Under the pieces are notes generated by a model. That model did not search any database, was not told where the DNA came from, and saw only the letters and a program-made list of their open reading frames with translations. DNA of 64,000 nucleotides from Lachnospira rogosae (lineage in GTDB: Bacteria > Bacillota > Clostridia > Lachnospirales > Lachnospiraceae): NCBI RefSeq assembly GCF_040096455.1, contig NZ_JBBMER010000004.1:62001-126000 (forward strand), in the 5' to 3' direction. The translations under genes were made by a program, and so were the position numbers. Positions 1 through 8,606 of the stretch are shown here, one piece after another; position 1 is the first letter of the stretch, and each line of letters begins with the position of its first letter.

Positions 1-147
1 TTTAATAATAAGAGTTCATAATATAAGTTATGAATAAATAATGATATATTCGTGATTACTATGACAAGCAGGTATGCATTAAGACTGCCTGTTGTCCCTT
101 CGCAATACAGCAATGTTGTATTAAATTGCGTAAGAATGGAGATTGTT

Positions 148-1791
148 ATGAGAGAGGTATATGTAATAGGACATAAGAACCCGGATACAGATTCGGTGTG
201 CTCAGCAATATGCTATTCCAGACTGAAAAATCTGATTACTGGAAGTGAGGATTATATTCCTAAAAGAGCAGGACATCTTAACGAAGAAACTCAGTATGTT
301 CTTGAAAAATGTGGTGTAAAACCTCCTGCATATATTAAAGATGTTAGACCTCAGGTAAGAGATATTGATGTCAGGAAGATAAGTGGAATATCGGAAGATC
401 TTTCAGTAAGAAATGCGTGGAAATTAATGAAAGAAAGAGGTGTTGAGACACTTCCTATCATTGAAGATGATAAGCTGAAAGGACTTGTTACAATCAGTGA
501 TGTTGCTAAGTCATATTTTGAAATGTATGACAGTGATATATTATCTGTTTCAGGCACAAGTCTCAGTAATATCGTGGATACCCTTAAGGGCGAAGTTATA
601 ACTGGTGATATAGATAAGCATTTTAATAAGGGGAAGATGATTATTGCTGCCGCCAATCCTGATATGATGGAAAATATGATTGAAGAGGGTGATTTTGTAA
701 TTCTTGGCAATAGATATGAGTCACAATTATGTGCTATTGAGATGGAGGCGGGATGTCTTATAATATGTGAGGGTGCAAAGGTATCAAGCACAATAACCAA
801 GATAGCTGCACAGCATAATTGTGTTATAATATCGACAGCGTATGATACATATACAGTTGCAAGACTTATTAATCAGGCCATTCCTGTAAGTTTCTTTATG
901 AAGCAGGAAGCACTTATTAAGTTCAAGCTAAACGATTTTATTGAAGATATACAGGATATAATGGCTAAGAAGCGTTACAGGGATTTCCCAATTGAGGACG
1001 ATACAGGCAGATATGTCGGTATGATTTCAAGAAGAAATATTATTAAGACCGATAAGAAGAAGATAATTCTTGTAGACCATAATGAAAAAAATCAGGCTGT
1101 ATTTGGTATTGAGGATACTGATATATTAGAGATAATAGATCATCACAGACTTGGCTGCATACAGACGATAACACCTGTATTTTTCAGAAATCAGCCGCTT
1201 GGCTGTACTGCAACAATAATATATCAGATGTACTGTGAGCATAATATAGATATTGATAAGACGACAGCCGCACTGTTATGTTCGGCAATAATATCAGATA
1301 CGCTTATATTAAAATCACCAACCTGCACACACTATGATGTTGATGCCTGTCAGGTATTAGCTGATATAGCTGGTATTGATATAGAAGAATACGGCAGGGA
1401 AATGTTCAGGGCAGGAAGTAATCTTTCCGACAAATCAGAAGAAGAGATATTCTATAGGGATTACAAGAAGTTCTCAATTGGAGAGATAACTGTAGGTGTT
1501 GGACAAGTAAATTGTATGAGTCAGGAAGAGATAGAGGGGCTTATTAAGAAAGAAGCTTCTTATATCACAAGTGTTACGGATAAGTCAGATGAGATAAATA
1601 TTGCATATCTTCTTCTGACAGATGTAATGAAAGAGACATCTTATGTTATGTTATCAGGTAAGAATGCTGAACAGGTGCTTATGCAGGCATTTAACCTTGA
1701 TGAGATAACCAACAATTATGTAATACTTCCTGGTGTTGTTTCGCGTAAAAAGCAGTTCCTGCCAGCTATAGTTGAGGTATTACAGCAATAA
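148..1791 (+). CDS. Manganese-dependent inorganic pyrophosphatase (family II) with CBS and DRTGG domains
   Basis: Probable cytoplasmic Mn/Co-dependent pyrophosphatase hydrolysing PPi to phosphate, with a nucleotide-sensing regulatory insert. The N-terminus has the DHH-family signature HKNPDTDS (residues ~9-16). A CBS-DRTGG-CBS region occupies roughly residues 70-300, and the DHH motif IIDHHRLG follows near residue 330, then the C-terminal DHHA2-like domain. At 547 aa it matches CBS-containing family II enzymes, which are longer than the ~310 aa simple form. The ATG at 148 was chosen because a GGAG lies 6 nt upstream; the frame is open further upstream to a GTG at 52 but without family similarity. 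Confidence 0.92.
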   Translation: MREVYVIGHKNPDTDSVCSAICYSRLKNLITGSEDYIPKRAGHLNEETQYVLEKCGVKPPAYIKDVRPQVRDIDVRKISGISEDLSVRNAWKLMKERGVETLPIIEDDKLKGLVTISDVAKSYFEMYDSDILSVSGTSLSNIVDTLKGEVITGDIDKHFNKGKMIIAAANPDMMENMIEEGDFVILGNRYESQLCAIEMEAGCLIICEGAKVSSTITKIAAQHNCVIISTAYDTYTVARLINQAIPVSFFMKQEALIKFKLNDFIEDIQDIMAKKRYRDFPIEDDTGRYVGMISRRNIIKTDKKKIILVDHNEKNQAVFGIEDTDILEIIDHHRLGCIQTITPVFFRNQPLGCTATIIYQMYCEHNIDIDKTTAALLCSAIISDTLILKSPTCTHYDVDACQVLADIAGIDIEEYGREMFRAGSNLSDKSEEEIFYRDYKKFSIGEITVGVGQVNCMSQEEIEGLIKKEASYITSVTDKSDEINIAYLLLTDVMKETSYVMLSGKNAEQVLMQAFNLDEITNNYVILPGVVSRKKQFLPAIVEVLQQ

Positions 1792-1797
1792 TGTGAA

Positions 1798-1955
1798 GAT
1801 GAGGATATATAGCAGTAATTGGTAATTTGCAGGTATAGTTGATGTAGATATATAGTGGTAATGCACAGGTATAGCTGATGTAAATATATAGCAGTAATTA
1901 GTAATTTACAGGTATAGCTGATGCAGATATATTGTGGTATTGCATATGTATAACA
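1798..1955. repeat. Degenerate AT-rich tandem repeat between pyrophosphatase and map
   Basis: Four imperfect units alternate in length (about 43, 36, 43 and 36 bp: 1798-1840, 1841-1876, 1877-1919, 1920-1955), forming a 79-bp higher-order unit present twice. Each unit starts with GATG followed by a run like GATATATAG and contains CAGGTATAG or a variant. More diverged copies seem to continue to about 2010. There is no ORF and no clear hairpin. The function is unknown. Confidence 0.7.
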
Positions 1956-2036
1956 GTATTATAAATTGGTATTGTATATATAGTAATATTACAGATTAGA
2001 AAGTGTATATATGCACAGAAATGAGGAGTAACAACA

Positions 2037-2909
2037 ATGAAGAAGTTAATGAGAAATGACCCTTGCTGGTGTGGCAGTAAAAAGCCTTATTGTGAATGCC
2101 ATATGGATTTTGATAAGAAAATTGAAATGTACAGAAAGAAATTCCACAAAGTTCCACCAAGAAGCATTATAAAGAATGAAGAACAGCTTCAGGGTATGAG
2201 AGAGAGCAGTAAGATTAATATTGCTGTACTTGATTATGTAGCTGAGAACATTAAAGTGGGTATGACAACACAGGAAATTGATGAGATGGTGTATGAAAAG
2301 ACAACAGCTATGGGTGGAATTCCAGCACCTCTTAATTATGAAGGATTTCCAAAGAGTGTGTGTACATCTATTAACAATGAAGTATGTCACGGTATTCCAT
2401 CATCTAATATAGTATTAGCAGATGGTGATATCGTAAATGTTGACTGCTCAACAATTCTTAATGGCTATTTTTCAGATTCTTCAAGAATGTTCTGTTTAGG
2501 AAATGTTGCACCAGAGCATAAGAAGCTTGTAGATGTTGCAAAGGAATGTGTGGAGCTTGGACTTGCACAGGTTAAGCCCTGGGGACATCTGGGGGATGTT
2601 GCAGATGCAATAAGCAAGCACGCCAAGGAAAATGGATATTCAGTGGTTCGTGAAGTGGGCGGACACGGAATTGGTCTTGAATTCCACGAAACACCATTTG
2701 TCAGTTATGTTATTAAGAAGGGAACAGGTATGGTTATGGCACCCGGTATGGTATTCACTATTGAGCCAATGATTAATGCCGGTTACCCGGATGTATATGT
2801 TGATGATGACAATGGCTGGACAATATACACAGAAGATGATTCATATTCAGCACAGTGGGAAATAATGGTTCACGTTACTGATGATGGATATGAGGTTATG
2901 ACATACTAA
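2037..2909 (+). CDS. map: Methionine aminopeptidase with N-terminal SEC-C zinc motif
   Basis: Removes the initiator Met from nascent proteins in the cytoplasm. The first ~20 residues form a SEC-C-type metal-binding motif (NDPCWCGSKKPYCECH), found in the longer MAPs of Clostridia. The catalytic type I core follows, with HGIP, the metal-binding Asp residues in NVDCS and DSSRMF, GGHGIGLEFHETP, TIEPM and the final Glu in QWEIMV. The length of 290 aa fits this subtype. The start is preceded by GAGGAG. The gene stands alone, with the AT-rich repeat upstream. Confidence 0.96.
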   Translation: MKKLMRNDPCWCGSKKPYCECHMDFDKKIEMYRKKFHKVPPRSIIKNEEQLQGMRESSKINIAVLDYVAENIKVGMTTQEIDEMVYEKTTAMGGIPAPLNYEGFPKSVCTSINNEVCHGIPSSNIVLADGDIVNVDCSTILNGYFSDSSRMFCLGNVAPEHKKLVDVAKECVELGLAQVKPWGHLGDVADAISKHAKENGYSVVREVGGHGIGLEFHETPFVSYVIKKGTGMVMAPGMVFTIEPMINAGYPDVYVDDDNGWTIYTEDDSYSAQWEIMVHVTDDGYEVMTY

Positions 2910-3071
2910 TTAAGAATATATAATTATTATTTGATACAAATTATTATTGGATATAGAAGCTATCTGATGTGGAAGAATTCGTATGGTTCACACGCAGCTT
3001 GTATAGACAGGAAATATAAGGAAGATACAGGAGAGCGTACACCTGCCAGACAGCTTTATATATTAATAAAG

Positions 3072-3161
3072 GGGCTGCCGCACTAAGAAATGTATATATT
3101 ATATAGATTGATAGTTAAGTCGGTATATCTATATAGTTATATTTTCTTATTGCGACAGTCC
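3072..3161. terminator. Long inverted repeat between map and the cotJC remnant
   Basis: Two 16-nt arms, 3072-3087 (GGGCTGCCGCACTAAG) and 3146-3161 (CTTATTGCGACAGTCC), pair at 13 of 16 positions around a 58-nt AT-rich loop. Read on the minus strand it lies downstream of the cotJC stop and is followed by CCCCTTTATT, so it could end the cotJ operon. It could also be a dispersed palindromic element. The rest of 2910-3199 holds nothing I recognise. Confidence 0.4.
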
Positions 3162-3199
3162 AATTTTATGCTATAGACTATGATTTCATATTGGCATAA

Positions 3200-3769
3200 T
3201 TATTTCTTGATACAGTTGCAGTTTTTATCAAATTCAGGATTGTATAGATAGTAATTATTACAGTCAAGCTTGCTCTGTATTATAGATAAGGCTTCACCAA
3301 AACGTTGGAAGTGGACGATTTCACGCTCTCTTAAGAATTTAAGTGGGTCGAGAACATCGGGGTCATCTTTGGCAAGCCTTATAAGGTTATCGTAAGTTGT
3401 GCGTGCCTTTTGTTCTGCCGCCATATCTTCAACGATATCTGTTATAGAATCACCTTTTGATTGGAATTCGCACGCATTAAATGGAATACCACCTGCCGCC
3501 TGAGGCCACACGGCTGATGTATGGTCTACATAGTAGGCTTCAAAAGGAGTTCCTTTAATCTGTTCCATTGTAAGGTTTCTTGTGAGCTGATGAACCATTG
3601 TGCTAATCATTTCAAAATGCCCCAGCTCCTCAGTGCCGATATCTGTAAGCAGCCCGGCAACTTCCCTGTATGGCATAGAATATCTTTGCGAGATGTAACG
3701 CATAGAAGCACCAAGCTCGCCGTCCGGTCCACCATACTTCAATAAGGTATACTGCTGAAAAGCCAGCAT
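3200..3769 (-). pseudogene. cotJC: cotJC 3' part, separated from its 5' end by prophage insertion
   Basis: Encodes the body of a CotJC spore-coat/manganese catalase-family protein (GPDGELGASMRYISQRYSMP, GTEELGHFEM, EREIVHFQRFGEAL with the diiron/dimanganese ligands). Host sequence runs from 3200 to about 3730. The frame then enters the phage attL arm, which contributes an unrelated N-terminus (MLAFQQYTLLKY) with no ribosome binding site. The missing 32 residues are encoded 36.8 kb away at 40516-40606. Joining at the shared Tyr-Gly-Gly-Pro codons gives a 206-residue CotJC with no frameshift. It is probably inactive while the prophage is integrated. Confidence 0.9.
3726..3752. other. attL of the prophage
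   Basis: The 11-bp core GGTCCACCATA (3726-3736) recurs at 40512-40522. The phage arm 3731-3752 is an exact reverse complement of the phage arm at the other end (40493-40514). Joined at the central CC (3729-3730 = 40515-40516), they form a 46-bp perfect palindrome, as expected for a serine-integrase attP. Host cotJC lies to the left, and the integrase stop codon is about 70 bp to the right. Confidence 0.88.
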
Positions 3770-3821
3770 ATATGCGGGTTTGACAACTTGGTAAAAATAT
3801 AGTAAGTAAAATGTTTGCTAT

Positions 3822-5291
3822 TTATTTTTGCAGGAAGAAGTACACTTCCAATTTATCATTTTCTTTATCATATACCATATGGTCAACAACACTTCTTATA
3901 GCATTAGCCCTTGTAAGAGTATTATTAGAGGTATCTTTTATAATGTCATATACAGTTGATATGCTCTTAAGCATAGCAGCATTGGAGTCTGTACTGGAAG
4001 TATTATTAAATGCTTCTAACTGCTTTTCAAGTGCAGCACGTTCATCCTTAAGAAGCTGCTTATTCTCTTTGTATTCCTCTAAGGTGTCGATTCCATCCCG
4101 GTATGCCTGTTTAATTCTTGCTTCTTTATCCTCTAGTTTAGATAACTGACTTAAGATAACACTTCTGTCATCTGTATCAGGCTCATTTGAGCCTTTTTTA
4201 AGTTCGTAATGCAATTCCACACTTCCATTTAAAGCACGTTCAAATGCTTCATATACAGCCTGTTCAAGTGCGACAGTTTTAATATAGTGACTATGTGAAC
4301 ATTTTCCTTTGCTGTAATTGCCACACTGGTAACGTGTAGCATTAAGTCCAGCCATTAGCGATGCACCACAATCTGAACATTTGACAATTCCACCCAGCCA
4401 GTGTTTCATATGCCCTGCAGCTCTTGCTTTGTAAGGACGGCTTCTCAGTGCTATAAGATGCTGGACTTCATCCCAAGTCTCTTTATCAATCAGAGATTCA
4501 TGTTTGCCTTCTGCTATGATCCAGTCGCTAACAGATTTAATAGTATGGTCATCATGTTTCTGTCTGTTCCATCTTACAGCACCGTAGTAGAATGGATTGG
4601 ATAATATGTATTCCACAGTACGTCCTTCATATGTCGAACCACGTTTAGTCCGGTACCCAAGAGAATTAAGCTCTCTGGCAATCTCTAAGTAACTATGGCC
4701 GGATATATAATCATGATAAATCTTACGTACGATAACAGCCTCATCATCATATATGTATGGAATGCCAGTGTCTTTATTCATCTTATAACCCAGCGGAAGG
4801 GAAGACTGGTAGCCACCTCTTAATGCTTTTTCTGTCATGCCACGTAGAACTTCTCCGGAGAGACGGATAGAGTAGTATTCATCCATCCATTCAATTATTC
4901 TTTCAATAAGACTTCCAAAAGGACCATCAATCAAAGGCTCTGATATGCTCACAACCTCAACGTGGTTCTTTTTCAGTAAAGACTTATATACGATAGACTC
5001 TTCCTGGTTACGCGCAAATCGGCTGAATTTCCATACAAGAATGACATCAAAAGGGTGTTCTTTGCTTTTTGCCATTCCTATCATTTTCATAAATTCTGGT
5101 CTTTTATCAGCTTTCTTGCCGGAAATACCATTATCAAGATAGATATTACTTGCCAGAAGTGACATATTATTCTTTTTAGCAAAGTCTATCAGAAGACGTT
5201 TTTGTGCATCCGGAGAAAGTTCTTCCTGTTTGTCAGTAGATACACGGATATAAGCACATGCAGATTTCATATTAAGTATATCCTTAGCCAT
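3822..5291 (-). CDS. Large serine recombinase (phage integrase)
   Basis: Catalyses site-specific prophage integration, and excision when helped by a directionality factor. Residues ~10-150 are the resolvase domain (AYIRVSTDKQEELS with the nucleophilic Ser; KFSRFARNQEE). A recombinase domain follows (LPLGYKM...EYILSNPFYYG), then a zinc ribbon (CSDCG...CGNYSKGKCSH) and a C-terminal coiled coil (ESKEDKEARIKQAYRDGI-like heptads). The start at 5291 has AAAGGA upstream; 489 aa is normal for the family. The gene lies directly inside attL. Confidence 0.95.
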   Translation of the reverse strand: MAKDILNMKSACAYIRVSTDKQEELSPDAQKRLLIDFAKKNNMSLLASNIYLDNGISGKKADKRPEFMKMIGMAKSKEHPFDVILVWKFSRFARNQEESIVYKSLLKKNHVEVVSISEPLIDGPFGSLIERIIEWMDEYYSIRLSGEVLRGMTEKALRGGYQSSLPLGYKMNKDTGIPYIYDDEAVIVRKIYHDYISGHSYLEIARELNSLGYRTKRGSTYEGRTVEYILSNPFYYGAVRWNRQKHDDHTIKSVSDWIIAEGKHESLIDKETWDEVQHLIALRSRPYKARAAGHMKHWLGGIVKCSDCGASLMAGLNATRYQCGNYSKGKCSHSHYIKTVALEQAVYEAFERALNGSVELHYELKKGSNEPDTDDRSVILSQLSKLEDKEARIKQAYRDGIDTLEEYKENKQLLKDERAALEKQLEAFNNTSSTDSNAAMLKSISTVYDIIKDTSNNTLTRANAIRSVVDHMVYDKENDKLEVYFFLQK

Positions 5292-5322
5292 ATTAATCAT
5301 CCTTTCTGTAAAATATATGCAA

Positions 5323-5338
5323 GTTGCACCGGTGCAAC
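5323..5338. repeat. 16-bp palindrome GTTGCACCGGTGCAAC, copy 1
   Basis: A perfect palindrome in the upstream region of the integrase gene, about 32 bp before its start codon; flanking A/T pairs extend it to 18 bp. Identical copies occur at 16394-16409 and 24672-24687. Here the position fits an operator or an attenuator-like hairpin controlling the integrase. Confidence 0.75.
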
Positions 5339-5387
5339 TCAAAAATGGGTACAAAAATAACACCACTTGCAAAAGCGGTGCTATGAA

Positions 5388-5438
5388 TGATATAATATAG
5401 CTTGTCTAGGGCGGTATTATATCATAAGCACAGCTTAT
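5388..5438. promoter_or_regulatory. Inverted repeats upstream of the integrase
   Basis: A perfect 10-bp inverted repeat (TGATATAATA 5388-5397 and TATTATATCA 5415-5424) puts a TATAAT box on each strand. An adjacent palindrome, ATAAGC-ACA-GCTTAT, lies at 5424-5438. I take this as the integrase promoter with operator sites; a convincing -35 box was not found. Confidence 0.4.
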
Positions 5439-5452
5439 GTAAGTATCGTGGT

Positions 5453-5495
5453 AAAAGCTCTTGTGTTGGTAGCACAGGGGCTTTTATTTATTTTT
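5453..5495. terminator. Terminator-like hairpin, possibly bidirectional
   Basis: AAAAGCTCTTGTG (5453-5465) pairs with CACAGGGGCTTTT (5473-5485), 11 of 13 positions plus G-U pairs, followed on the plus strand by a T-rich run. It separates the integrase unit from the lysogeny genes. Confidence 0.6.
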
Positions 5496-5527
5496 AAATC
5501 ATAACGGCATTATCACCGAGATGGTAT

Positions 5528-5559
5528 AAAAAGACTCTGGACCCGAAGGACACCAGAGT
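5528..5559 (-). terminator. Rho-independent terminator of the lysogeny operon
   Basis: On the minus strand, ACTCTGG pairs with CCAGAGT, followed by CTTTTT. It lies about 90 bp past the stop of the DUF4041 gene. A second perfect hairpin (CATTCAAGA/TCTTGAATG, 5561-5586) lies just before it. Confidence 0.75.
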
Positions 5560-5650
5560 ACATTCAAGAGTAGTGTATCTTGAATGTATATTAGTGTCAA
5601 TAGTCATTCCCACATCTCCAACACATAAAATGTTGGTTTAAAGCTGATAA

Positions 5651-7252
5651 TTATTCGTCTTCATCATCATCAAGAGAGTATGAGTTAGTATAGTTAGAAT
5701 CAGAAGAAAGAGATTGACGATATTCGCCAGCTACCATTGTTTTGTTAAATTCTGCCGTTGGTTCTATTTCATCAACTATCTTTTCAAGCTCATCTATAGA
5801 TATCTTGAAAAATTCCTTACGCATATTAACTTTATTTACACGTCTATCATTAAGTATTTCGTGCATCTTATTTTCAAGAGCTACAGCATCTTTAGAGAAT
5901 ATGAAGCTATGTACATCAAATTTAAAAGGAACGCTGGCGTTTCCGAGCTCATTAATTCTGTCTTGAGGTTCAAGCCTACGTGTCATACCTACTTTAAATA
6001 CATCTTCACCAAAAGCTCCTAAGTTACTTATTATATAAACAGTACCGGCTTTACCATTTTGTAAGTTAGTTATTTCATCCTTTTTAATAATTACTTCACC
6101 TAATTGAGATTGAAGTTCAAGGATTCTTGCCTTGAGTTTATCAATTTCTGATTCATCAGTAGTATTTAACATAGTATCTTGCAACTTACTAATTTCAGTA
6201 TTGAACTTTTCTTCTTCCTGTTGAATATGTTTCTTTTCACGTTCAAGAGCTTTACGTTCTTCAGCTTCCTGTCGCATTTGTTCTTTAAGAGCCATCTGTT
6301 CTTGCTTAGCTTGCTCACGTTTAACATAGTAATTATATTCAATTTTAACAGCATTAATAAAGAGATATTCTAATTCGCCTATGAACTTTGTAAGAGTACC
6401 AGCAATAGTCTGATTGCCTTCGCCAGCAATCTTAAGGTATTTTGCAGAAATATCTTTTACATGTTCGATTGCAGTATCTAGCTTTTCATATTTTAGTGCA
6501 TATAATACATTCTGTAATTCAGCTCTTAATGCTATTACCATTAGGTTGTAGATAGCTTTATTAGCTTTGGTTGTATATCTGGCAGAATATTGCTTTAAAA
6601 GATTGTCTATAAGCTTTTCATTATCTTTATAAGCTTTTCGCAGACTCTTTATGTCCATACAATGTAATTTAAGAATTACTGAAGGAGCAATTTCTTCGGC
6701 ATCTTTTAAATCACTTGTGCTTAATATGCAACTATTATAAGGGATTTCTAAATTTATGAAGTTATCAAATGCATAAGCAAAACTTTTATACAATTCTTTG
6801 GAACGTGATATTTTACGCTGCTGGGTTGCAAGAGATTTTTTTAGTTTATCATCCTGTTGTTGCAATTCATTAATTTCAGTTCTCAGTTTATCAATTAATA
6901 CATTATTACTCTGTATTTCTTCATTGAGAGAATCAAGGTTAGCTTTTGCTTCGCTTTCAGCAGAAGCAATCTTTGTGGATGATTCCTGTTCTATTTGTTC
7001 AATCTTTTTCTTTGTTTCTATATATTCAGTAACACCTAGCTCATCACATGTTTGTTTCATTTCAGAATATTCCTGCGATAGTTGATTGTTCTGATTGAAT
7101 GTTTGTGTAAATAGTTCTTTTTGTTTCTTATCATTTACAGCTTTTATGATAAGAAGAATAATGCCGATTATAGGCGGAATAATAAGAAACCAGCATGCAC
7201 ATAAAAGTGCAATAAACCAAGTGCTTAAGTACCATTTTTGTTTTGTGTTCAT
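5651..7252 (-). CDS. DUF4041 / T5orf172 (GIY-YIG-like) coiled-coil protein
   Basis: Predicted 533-aa protein with N-terminal hydrophobic segments (residues ~5-40), a long coiled coil (~45-165), a DUF4041-like helical middle, a second coiled coil (~300-380) and a C-terminal T5orf172/GIY-YIG-like domain (VYIISNLGAFGEDVFKVGMT, then RRLEPQDRINELG). Proteins of this layout are common in the lysogeny modules of Firmicutes phages. A nuclease or exclusion role is inferred from the fold only. The start at 7252 was chosen for the GGGGGA 7 nt upstream. It is downstream of, and probably co-transcribed with, the ImmA-like and CI-like genes. Confidence 0.82.
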   Translation of the reverse strand: MNTKQKWYLSTWFIALLCACWFLIIPPIIGIILLIIKAVNDKKQKELFTQTFNQNNQLSQEYSEMKQTCDELGVTEYIETKKKIEQIEQESSTKIASAESEAKANLDSLNEEIQSNNVLIDKLRTEINELQQQDDKLKKSLATQQRKISRSKELYKSFAYAFDNFINLEIPYNSCILSTSDLKDAEEIAPSVILKLHCMDIKSLRKAYKDNEKLIDNLLKQYSARYTTKANKAIYNLMVIALRAELQNVLYALKYEKLDTAIEHVKDISAKYLKIAGEGNQTIAGTLTKFIGELEYLFINAVKIEYNYYVKREQAKQEQMALKEQMRQEAEERKALEREKKHIQQEEEKFNTEISKLQDTMLNTTDESEIDKLKARILELQSQLGEVIIKKDEITNLQNGKAGTVYIISNLGAFGEDVFKVGMTRRLEPQDRINELGNASVPFKFDVHSFIFSKDAVALENKMHEILNDRRVNKVNMRKEFFKISIDELEKIVDEIEPTAEFNKTMVAGEYRQSLSSDSNYTNSYSLDDDEDE

Positions 7253-7265
7253 AATAAATATCCCC

Positions 7266-7487
7266 CTATTCTTCTCTATGTGCAAATATTTCAACTACCT
7301 GAACATCTTTGTCTGGCTTGTCGTAATCGCCATTTTCAATATGCTTCATCTCGTGATGATAAGCCAACATTAGTTGTTCCATTGAGTGTCTGGCATTTAA
7401 GACTATGGTATAGGTATCATCATCACAGCAAACAGTATATGCCTTAATTGTGGTAGGCATATCTACATATAAAATATTAGTATCCAA
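7266..7487 (-). CDS. ImmA/IrrE-like small metallopeptidase
   Basis: 73 aa with a zinc-peptidase HExxH signature (AYHHEMKHIENGDY), located directly downstream of a CI-like repressor. In ImmA/ImmR systems the peptidase cleaves the repressor to induce the element; the same role is inferred here. It is shorter than typical ImmA (~120-180 aa), holding only the motif-bearing part. TTG start with AGGGTGAGG upstream. Confidence 0.7.
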   Translation of the reverse strand: MDTNILYVDMPTTIKAYTVCCDDDTYTIVLNARHSMEQLMLAYHHEMKHIENGDYDKPDKDVQVVEIFAHREE

Positions 7488-7505
7488 TTCCTCACCCTCT
7501 TATCT

Positions 7506-7889
7506 TTAATCATTTTTGTTAGACATTCGGTCAATCATCTCCTTTACAAACTGAATATCTTCTTTTTTAACCTTGCGTGATGCATCAAAGAGAACTTTAT
7601 AGTCAGGGTTCTCATATAAGAACTGAGCCATATCTCTTGCATCATCATCAAGATAATATATATTATTATCTTCATTAGTATTATAAGAGAGTTTTTTTGT
7701 AGCTAAATCATTCATATCTATATTAAATATTTCAGATAATTTTTTTAAGGCTTTAAGTGGTGGTTCAGAAACACCAGACTCCCATTTTTGTATTGTAGTA
7801 AATGATTTATAACCAAGCATATTGGCTATGTCATCTTGAGAATATCCTTTTTTAGTTCTTAAAAAACGTATGTTTTCACCAAGGCACAT
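7506..7889 (-). CDS. CI-like XRE-family repressor
   Basis: 127 aa. An N-terminal helix-turn-helix (residues ~5-60: IRFLRTKKGYSQDDIANMLG...FTTIQKWESG) is followed by an acidic linker and a short helical C-terminus without a LexA-type peptidase domain, consistent with inactivation by the neighbouring ImmA-like peptidase. It is divergent from the Cro-like gene across an operator-rich region. Confidence 0.88.
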   Translation of the reverse strand: MCLGENIRFLRTKKGYSQDDIANMLGYKSFTTIQKWESGVSEPPLKALKKLSEIFNIDMNDLATKKLSYNTNEDNNIYYLDDDARDMAQFLYENPDYKVLFDASRKVKKEDIQFVKEMIDRMSNKND

Positions 7890-7936
7890 ATTAATGTCAC
7901 CGCCCTTCTTAATTTATATTTGAATAATATAATATA

Positions 7937-8051
7937 ATTGAAGAAAATTCAAGTAGAATTGATAAAAAGATAAAAAAACTTGAAATAAATTCAAAAAAGG
8001 TATTGACACTTGAATAAAAATCAAGTAACATATGCTTGAAAATAATTCAAG
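7937..8051. promoter_or_regulatory. Lysogeny switch: four CI/Cro operators and divergent promoters
   Basis: 17-bp operators of consensus CTTGAA-N5-TTCAAG lie at 7937-7953, 7979-7995, 8009-8025 and 8035-8051 (each within one or two mismatches). The rightward promoter is TTGACA (8003-8008), a 17-bp spacer and TAACAT (8026-8031); its spacer is exactly the third operator. A leftward promoter (TTGAAT, 17 bp, TATTAT) overlaps the first operator. Occupied operators would block early transcription and could autoregulate the repressor. Confidence 0.85.
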
Positions 8052-8072
8052 TTGAAATGAGGTGATGAAAAG

Positions 8073-8273
8073 TTGAATACAAATGAAATGCAGTTCTCCG
8101 TTAAAGAATTAAGAGCAAGAAAAAATGAAACACAGGAGCAAGTTGCCAACAAAATCGGTATTTCTCCCCAAACATACTGCTCATGGGAAAAAGATATATC
8201 TAATGTGGCAGTAAGCAAAGTTAGAGCTCTTGCTGAGCATTTCGGTGTAACTCTTAATCAGATAAAATTTTAA
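8073..8273 (+). CDS. Cro-like XRE-family regulator
   Basis: 66 aa, essentially one helix-turn-helix domain (VKELRARKNETQEQVANKIG...YCSWEKDI). First gene of the rightward operon. The TTG at 8073 has AGGTGA at good spacing; the in-frame ATG at 8082 is too far from it. Probably competes with the CI-like repressor at the CTTGAA operators. Confidence 0.85.
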   Translation: MNTNEMQFSVKELRARKNETQEQVANKIGISPQTYCSWEKDISNVAVSKVRALAEHFGVTLNQIKF

Positions 8274-8291
8274 TTTTTTTTTGAATTTAAA

Positions 8292-8308
8292 CTTGAAATA
8301 AATTCAAG
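8292..8308. promoter_or_regulatory. Fifth CTTGAA-N5-TTCAAG operator
   Basis: A perfect match to the operator consensus, 18 bp after the Cro-like gene and upstream of the next gene. It may allow a second level of repression or act as an auxiliary looping site. Confidence 0.75.
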
Positions 8309-8348
8309 TAAATATTCAAAGCAAGTAATATAACAAGGAGGTATTTAT

Positions 8349-8606
8349 ATGGTAACAGCAATAGTATATGTATCAATGATACTTATTTTAATTGGTATAG
8401 CAGTTCAAATAAGTAAGAACATCCTAAGAAAAGAATTTGGCTTACATGATGAAGCAGGAGGGGAGTTTTATAAAAGAATACGAAAACGTTGCCTTGTTTT
8501 AGGGTGCAGAAACAAGGCAACGATATTCTTTGGATGGCGAGCAGGAGTTTGCCGAAAACATTATGATGAGATGCATAAGACTAAGAATTTAGAAAATCGT
8601 CAATAA
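8349..8606 (+). CDS. Small membrane protein, unknown
   Basis: 85 aa with one N-terminal membrane helix (residues 1-22) and a basic tail with two Cys and a His (CLVLGCRN...CRKHYDEMH) that could bind a metal. An AAGGAGG precedes the ATG. Its last 26 nt overlap the 3' end of a convergent gene. Family not recognised. Confidence 0.65.
   Translation: MVTAIVYVSMILILIGIAVQISKNILRKEFGLHDEAGGEFYKRIRKRCLVLGCRNKATIFFGWRAGVCRKHYDEMHKTKNLENRQ

Noticed and set aside
1..147. In-frame extension of the pyrophosphatase back to GTG 52
   Set aside because: No similarity to the family and no ribosome binding site; ATG 148 has a proper GGAG and starts the conserved domain.
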